Part shown: positions 60,742 to 64,000 of the stretch, in pieces
How positions within the stretch are numbered: the first letter of the stretch is position 1
Layout: each line of letters opens with the position of its first letter
Origin: JABIAG01 sp964561995
GTDB lineage: Archaea; Nanobdellota; Nanobdellia; Woesearchaeales; JABIAG01
Length of the DNA stretch: 64,000 nt
Reading direction: 5' to 3'
Assembly (NCBI GenBank): GCA_964561995.1
Contig: CAZLQZ010000004.1
Span: 1-64,000, forward strand
The notes under the pieces: model-generated
Seen by the model: only the letters and a program-made list of their open reading frames with translations
What the model was told of the DNA's origin: nothing
Databases searched by the model: none
Translations under genes and position numbers: made by a program

Positions 60742-61485
60742 ATGGGGGCAAAGAAAACAATTAAGGACTTAAATAGGAGCTTAAAAAATTCTTTTTCTAG
60801 AATTAAAGAAGATGTTGTTTCATTAAAAAAAACAAGAAAACAATTATCTAAAGAAGTTAATAATCTTAATTTAAAACAAGTTGAATTTGATAAGGATGTT
60901 GCAAAAAATGAAGATATTCATAAAATGCAATTGAAAGTTGAAAATATTGCCTATGAACAAAAATCTATAAAGGAATTTTCAGATATTCTTGCTTTTTTGA
61001 AAAAAGAGTCAGTTATGAAAAGAGAATATGATAGGGCTCATAATAAAACTAAAAATGAAGTTAGTTCTTTGAGAAAAGAAGTTGATAAAATTAAAAAATC
61101 AAGAGATATAGTTAAAGAAGCAAGAGTAATTCAACTTGAAAAGAGTTTAATGAAAATTGATGATGTTAAAAAAGAAATTTTAGACGATGTAAAAAGAAAG
61201 TATTTGACTGCAGAAGAAGTGGCAGCAGAAATAAATCCTTTGAAAAAAGAGTTTTTAGATCTTTATAATAAAGTTAACAAAGTTACTAGGGAAGTATTAT
61301 CTTATCCTAAATTGAAGTTTTTTGGTGATGTAATGTTATTAATTGCAATAATTAGTTTAGCGGGTGCTGGAATATCATTATATTTTAATTATTACTTTGC
61401 AGCTAATTTTTTGGGTATAGAAGCTTTGATATTTTTCATTATTGGAATTATTGTTATGTTGATTCATAAGATGAGTATTAGGTAA
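60742..61485 (+). CDS. Coiled-coil protein with C-terminal transmembrane pair
   Basis: 247 residues starting MGAKKTIKDLNRSLKNSFSRIKEDVV. Helical heptads to about 190 (KNEVSSLRKEVDKIKKSRD), then two hydrophobic segments (VMLLIAIISLAGAGISLYFNYYF and ALIFFIIGIIVMLIHK). The start SFSRIKEDV resembles TFSSIKKDL near the beginning of the coiled-coil protein at 59065, hinting that the two interact or share origin. Probably membrane tether. Confidence 0.78.
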   Translation: MGAKKTIKDLNRSLKNSFSRIKEDVVSLKKTRKQLSKEVNNLNLKQVEFDKDVAKNEDIHKMQLKVENIAYEQKSIKEFSDILAFLKKESVMKREYDRAHNKTKNEVSSLRKEVDKIKKSRDIVKEARVIQLEKSLMKIDDVKKEILDDVKRKYLTAEEVAAEINPLKKEFLDLYNKVNKVTREVLSYPKLKFFGDVMLLIAIISLAGAGISLYFNYYFAANFLGIEALIFFIIGIIVMLIHKMSIR

Positions 61486-61518
61486 AATTTTTAAACTATT
61501 CTTTAATTAATTGTATTT

Positions 61519-61770
61519 ATGTATGATTTAGAGCTTGAAAAAATAATAAGTAATATTAAAAAGGAAAAAGCTAAACTTGTTTGTATTCAATTGCCTGATG
61601 GTTTAAAACCTAAAGCAAATGAGATTCAAGAAGCAATTGAAAGTAAAACTGATGCTAAAGTAGTTATTTGGTCTGGTTCTTGTTTTGGTGCATGTGATGT
61701 ACCTTTAGAATTAAAGAGTTTGAAGATTGATTTAGTTGTGCAATTCGGTCATAGCGAATTGGTAAGGTAG
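61519..61770 (+). pseudogene. dph2: Dph2 N-terminal fragment (2-(3-amino-3-carboxypropyl)histidine synthase)
   Basis: 83 residues: DLELEKIISNIKKEKAKLVC, QLPDGLKPKANEIQEAIESK, and SGSCFGACDVP with Cys59, the first of three Fe-S cluster cysteines of archaeal Dph2. Then LKIDLVVQFGHSEL (normally VHFGHS) and a TAG. The family has ~330 residues. The other two cysteines and domains 2-3 are absent. No continuation is found downstream to 64000. The break is at a highly conserved motif. Dph5 remains intact at 219-950, so diphthamide may still be made with a separate C-terminal piece, or the pathway is decaying. Confidence 0.85.
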
Positions 61771-61866
61771 CCTGTAAACCTCTAGAAAGTTTGTAATTAA
61801 ATAACTACTGGTCACTGGACAAGTTCTCACATAGAGTATTTAAATGAATTTCAATTTTAATATTGT
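61771..61866 (+). other. Spacer between Dph2 fragment and endonuclease gene
   Basis: Frame 1 is closed by several stops, so there is no intein. TATTTAAAT at ~61839-61847 is a TATA-like element ~25 bases before the ATG at 61867, so the endonuclease gene probably has its own leaderless promoter. No bulge-helix-bulge or group I core is evident by eye. Confidence 0.5.
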
Positions 61867-62637
61867 ATGAAATTTAATTTAAACAAAGTTGAGTTTAGTA
61901 AAAATGACTTAAGAAAAGGAATAAAGATTCCAACTAAACTAACGAAAGAACTTGCTCATTTTATAGGAATTCATATGGGTGATGGTCATTTGAGTAAAAG
62001 GAAGAATGGATATAGAATTTGTTATTCTGGTCATTGGATTAATGAATTGAATTGGTATCAAAATTATCTTTTTGTTTTGATTAAGAACTTGTTTAATAAA
62101 GAAGTTGGTCCTGTTAAAGGACATGATTGTGTTCAAATAAATATTAATTCTAAAGCTATTCATTTTTTTTTTAGTAAAGTGTGTGATTTACCAGTGGGAT
62201 CAAAGTCTAATTGTGATTTTCTAAAATTTATTAAAAATGGTTATTTATCTATTAAAAAAGCTTTTTTGAGAGGATTTGCCGATACTGATTTTTCATTAGT
62301 TTTTAAAAATCGACATAAAAATATCAATTATTATCCTGTTATTGATTGTGCTATTTCCAATAAAGTTCTTAGAGATTCACTTGTTAATTTAATTGAATCA
62401 ATTGGTTTTAAAGTTTATTCTAATGAAAGATTGAGAAAAAGAAAAAATAAAGTTAATGCTTCTTATTATTTTCAAATTAATGGAGTTAAAGCAATTGAAA
62501 AATGGATGAAGGAAGTAGGTTTTACTAGTTATAATCAACTGACAAAGTATTGGCTTTGGAAAAAACAAGGTTTTGTTCCTTCAAAAACAAATATTAATTA
62601 CAGGTTAGAAGTATTGAAAATAAGTTTAATAAAATAA
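61867..62637 (+). CDS. LAGLIDADG-type homing endonuclease
   Basis: 256 residues. Two LAGLIDADG-like helices: AHFIGIHMGDGHL (Asp39) and AFLRGFADTDFSL (Asp141; the last Gly is Phe). HWINELNWYQNYLFVLIKNLF and later VLRDSLVNLIESIGFKVYS fit the saddle domains. Such enzymes cut a 14-40 bp site and mobilise the intron or intein that carries them. Here it lies directly after the broken Dph2 and 4 bases before the tRNA-Asn 3' end. No second Dph2 part follows, so it is not a simple intron ORF. Confidence 0.88.
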   Translation: MKFNLNKVEFSKNDLRKGIKIPTKLTKELAHFIGIHMGDGHLSKRKNGYRICYSGHWINELNWYQNYLFVLIKNLFNKEVGPVKGHDCVQININSKAIHFFFSKVCDLPVGSKSNCDFLKFIKNGYLSIKKAFLRGFADTDFSLVFKNRHKNINYYPVIDCAISNKVLRDSLVNLIESIGFKVYSNERLRKRKNKVNASYYFQINGVKAIEKWMKEVGFTSYNQLTKYWLWKKQGFVPSKTNINYRLEVLKISLIK

Positions 62638-62641
62638 AATG

Positions 62642-62743
62642 CGCCCCCGACCAGATTCGAATTCACCGTGACTTTCTTGCAAAAATCACTCTGGTGACCT
62701 TGCGGTTAACAGCCGCACGCTCCACCTACTGAGCTACGGAGGC
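62642..62743 (-). tRNA. tRNA-Asn (GTT) with a 29-base intron in the T-arm
   Basis: Exon 1 is 62743-62691 (53 bases), intron 62690-62662, exon 2 62661-62642 (20 bases); mature length 73. Acceptor GCCTCCG pairs with CGGGGGC. Anticodon arm TGCGG-CTGTTAA-CCGCA (GTT at 62710-62708). After splicing, T-stem ACCAG and CTGGT close a TTCGAAT loop. Without removal no T-arm forms. Bulge-helix-bulge: exon CACC pairs with intron GGTG (4 bp), bulges AG^A and AA^T, inner stem GTGA/TCAC. Position 53/54 is noncanonical. Discriminator G. Confidence 0.93.
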
Positions 62744-62847
62744 ACATTACATTGGATTTTTAAACGCTTTATAAAATTTTCTGTAATTTAGAAAGAAATT
62801 GGTTTTTTTAATTAAATTTATAAATTAATTTATCTAACTATTTGTTT

Positions 62848-63546
62848 ATGACTAAATTTGGCATTATTGGAGCAATGGATGATGAAATTGAAATGTATTT
62901 AGAATATATTCAAGATAGAAAAGAAACTAAATGGAACATATTTACTTTTTATGAAGGTAAGTTTCAAAATCACGATATTGTATTAGTTAAATCTGGCGTT
63001 GGAAAAGTATTTTCTTCAATGGTATGTCAACATCTTATTGATGAATTTAATCCCGATATGATACTTTTCACTGGTGTTGGAGGCTCATTAAACAAAGAAC
63101 TAGAAATTGGCGATGTGGTTGTTGGTGTTGATTCTGTACATCACGATTTTAATGCAATTCCTTTGGGTTTTAAAAGAGGTCAAATATCTTATACTGATTA
63201 TAGATTTTTCAATGCTGAACAAAAATTAATTGATTTAGCTTTTAAAACAAAATTAGAAAAAAATAAGATTATAAAGGGAAGAATTCTTACGGGGGATCAA
63301 TTTTTTACACAAAAAGATAAAGCAGAACATAGTTATTTGGTTGAAGAACTTAAAGGAGACTGTATTGAAATGGAAGGTGCAGCAGTTGCTCAAGTATGTA
63401 ATATTAACGAAGTGCCACATTTAATTATTAGAACTGTTTCTGATAAGGCAGATGGTACTGCAGTAGAAGATTATAATAATTTCAAATCAATTGTTGCAAT
63501 GAATTCTTTTAAAATTGTTGAAAATATTATTAAAACTTTTTTATAA
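62848..63546 (+). CDS. mtnN: 5'-methylthioadenosine / S-adenosylhomocysteine nucleosidase
   Basis: 232 residues from the ATG at 62848 (MTKFGIIGAMDDEIEMY); a TATA (TTTATAAATTAA) is ~25 bases upstream and an in-frame TTG at 62842 is not needed. Catalytic and binding motifs: SGVGKVFSSM, FTGVGGSLN, FFTQKDKAEH, CIEMEGAAVAQVC (Glu before the nucleobase), and IIRTVSDKADG (general acid Asp). It releases adenine from MTA or SAH. SAH is made by methylases such as Dph5, so it complements them. Confidence 0.95.
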   Translation: MTKFGIIGAMDDEIEMYLEYIQDRKETKWNIFTFYEGKFQNHDIVLVKSGVGKVFSSMVCQHLIDEFNPDMILFTGVGGSLNKELEIGDVVVGVDSVHHDFNAIPLGFKRGQISYTDYRFFNAEQKLIDLAFKTKLEKNKIIKGRILTGDQFFTQKDKAEHSYLVEELKGDCIEMEGAAVAQVCNINEVPHLIIRTVSDKADGTAVEDYNNFKSIVAMNSFKIVENIIKTFL

Positions 63547-63611
63547 CATTAATTTTTGATTTTTTTTATTTATCCCAAAGTTTAAATACTAGATAAATAA
63601 TTAAATATTTC

Positions 63612-64000
63612 ATGTATAAAACATCAAAAGAAAGCAGGATAGAATTAAAATTAAGGTTGATGATTGTTTTCGGATTTGTTTTTCTTTTGTTGTTAATTGG
63701 CACATTCTTTTATCACTTTATGGAAGGTTGGACTTTTTCTCAATCATTATATTTTTCTACAATTTCATTAGTTTCAAGAGGATTTTTTGATTTATATCCA
63801 TCAAATATTTTCTCTGTAATCTTTAGTGTATTTTATTTGTTAATTGGTGTGGGAATTATGATTTATGCTGTTTCTACAATTGTTGCATATTACATTTCTT
63901 TTTATCAACAAGCAGTTGAAAAAAAAGCATCCGAATTAATTAATAAATTAACTACAAAGAAGAAAAAAATTAAACCAAAAGAAAAGTGGTATATTCTTAA
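63612..64000 (+). CDS. Two-helix ion-channel-like protein with altered filter (partial, runs off the window)
   Basis: At least 129 residues: MYKTSKESRIELKLRLMIVF, first hydrophobic helix, then a pore loop WTFSQSLYFSTISLVSRGFF-DLYPSN, second helix (FSVIFSVFYLLIGVGIMIYAVSTIVAYYI) and a basic coiled tail (EKKASELINKLTTKKKKIKP). The layout is that of the two-helix K+ channel family (Ion_trans_2). The filter, normally T-V-G-Y-G-D before x-x-P, reads S-R-G-F-F-D here. So it is either a non-selective or inactive relative. The C-terminus lies outside the window. Confidence 0.7.
   Translation, partial: MYKTSKESRIELKLRLMIVFGFVFLLLLIGTFFYHFMEGWTFSQSLYFSTISLVSRGFFDLYPSNIFSVIFSVFYLLIGVGIMIYAVSTIVAYYISFYQQAVEKKASELINKLTTKKKKIKPKEKWYIL

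Noticed and set aside
61519..62637. Intein or ordinary intron inside dph2
   Set aside because: The Dph2 frame closes at 61768-61770 and further stops follow, no intein splice residues are seen, and no 3' exon follows the endonuclease before tRNA-Asn.

Overview
This is an AT-rich, gene-dense stretch of an archaeal genome. The archaeal signs are diphthamide biosynthesis genes (Dph5, and part of Dph2), an Rpp21-type RNase P protein, a Cdc48-type AAA ATPase, a COG1361/MacB export operon, PhoU-AbrB and TrmB-type regulators, TATA boxes about 25 bases before many start codons (leaderless genes), and a tRNA-Asn with a bulge-helix-bulge intron. The many small orphan and membrane proteins and the style of the hypothetical genes suggest a DPANN lineage (Woesearchaeota/Pacearchaeota-like). 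That placement is inference; no rRNA is present. A 100-N scaffold gap lies at 3015-3114, inside a tandem repeat. Everything from 3115 to 64000 is continuous sequence.

Layout. 1-7 kb: end of a PLDc_N-like membrane protein, Dph5, a zinc-ribbon-like orphan, FtsZ with a long leader, a 108-bp tandem repeat with the gap, an isochorismatase-fold protein, nitroreductase, ferredoxin and an ATP-dependent DNA ligase with an extra four-cysteine segment. 7-21 kb: a 1910-residue surface protein, a sugar kinase-aldolase pair, an FKBP isomerase, pyruvate phosphate dikinase, an anchored lipase-like protein and a PhoU-like regulator. 21-31 kb: an Lrp-type regulator with perfect palindromes upstream, a VTT membrane protein, GNAT, a DegT-like protein, HAD, tRNA-Leu, a 2H phosphoesterase, and a Cdc48 ATPase with a 200-residue coiled-coil insertion. 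31-39 kb: Nif3, a 651-residue protein with HTH-like segments converging on and overlapping a bacterial-type sigma-70 factor, then alpha-glucan phosphorylase and small orphans. 38-43 kb: a winged-helix regulator and 7TM protein divergent from a MacB-type ABC operon, and a secreted protein sharing the operon's 41-bp promoter. 43-53 kb: U32 protein, lipoprotein, two orphan/TrmB modules (the second at 55-59 kb), a DUF362 ferredoxin, a bacterial-type hybrid histidine kinase, tRNA-Ser, and a small basic duplicated protein behind a three-hairpin leader. 53-64 kb: gap, two micro membrane proteins and pgk in one overlapping operon, an 864-residue orphan, two coiled-coil proteins around RNase P component 4, a Dph2 fragment next to a LAGLIDADG endonuclease, the intron-bearing tRNA-Asn, MTA/SAH nucleosidase and a channel-like protein cut by the window end.

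How it fits together. PfkB-family kinase, class II aldolase, GAPDH, Pgk, PPDK and alpha-glucan phosphorylase outline sugar-phosphate metabolism from a glucan to pyruvate, with PPDK interconverting PEP and pyruvate. Several parts look bacterial in origin (sigma factor, hybrid kinase, class I GAPDH). The most remarkable item is the sigma-70 factor. Its regions 2-4 are intact, it has a long C-terminal extension with a second region-4-like helix-turn-helix, and it sits among archaeal genes. The second is the noncanonical tRNA intron beside a Dph2 gene that ends after 83 codons.
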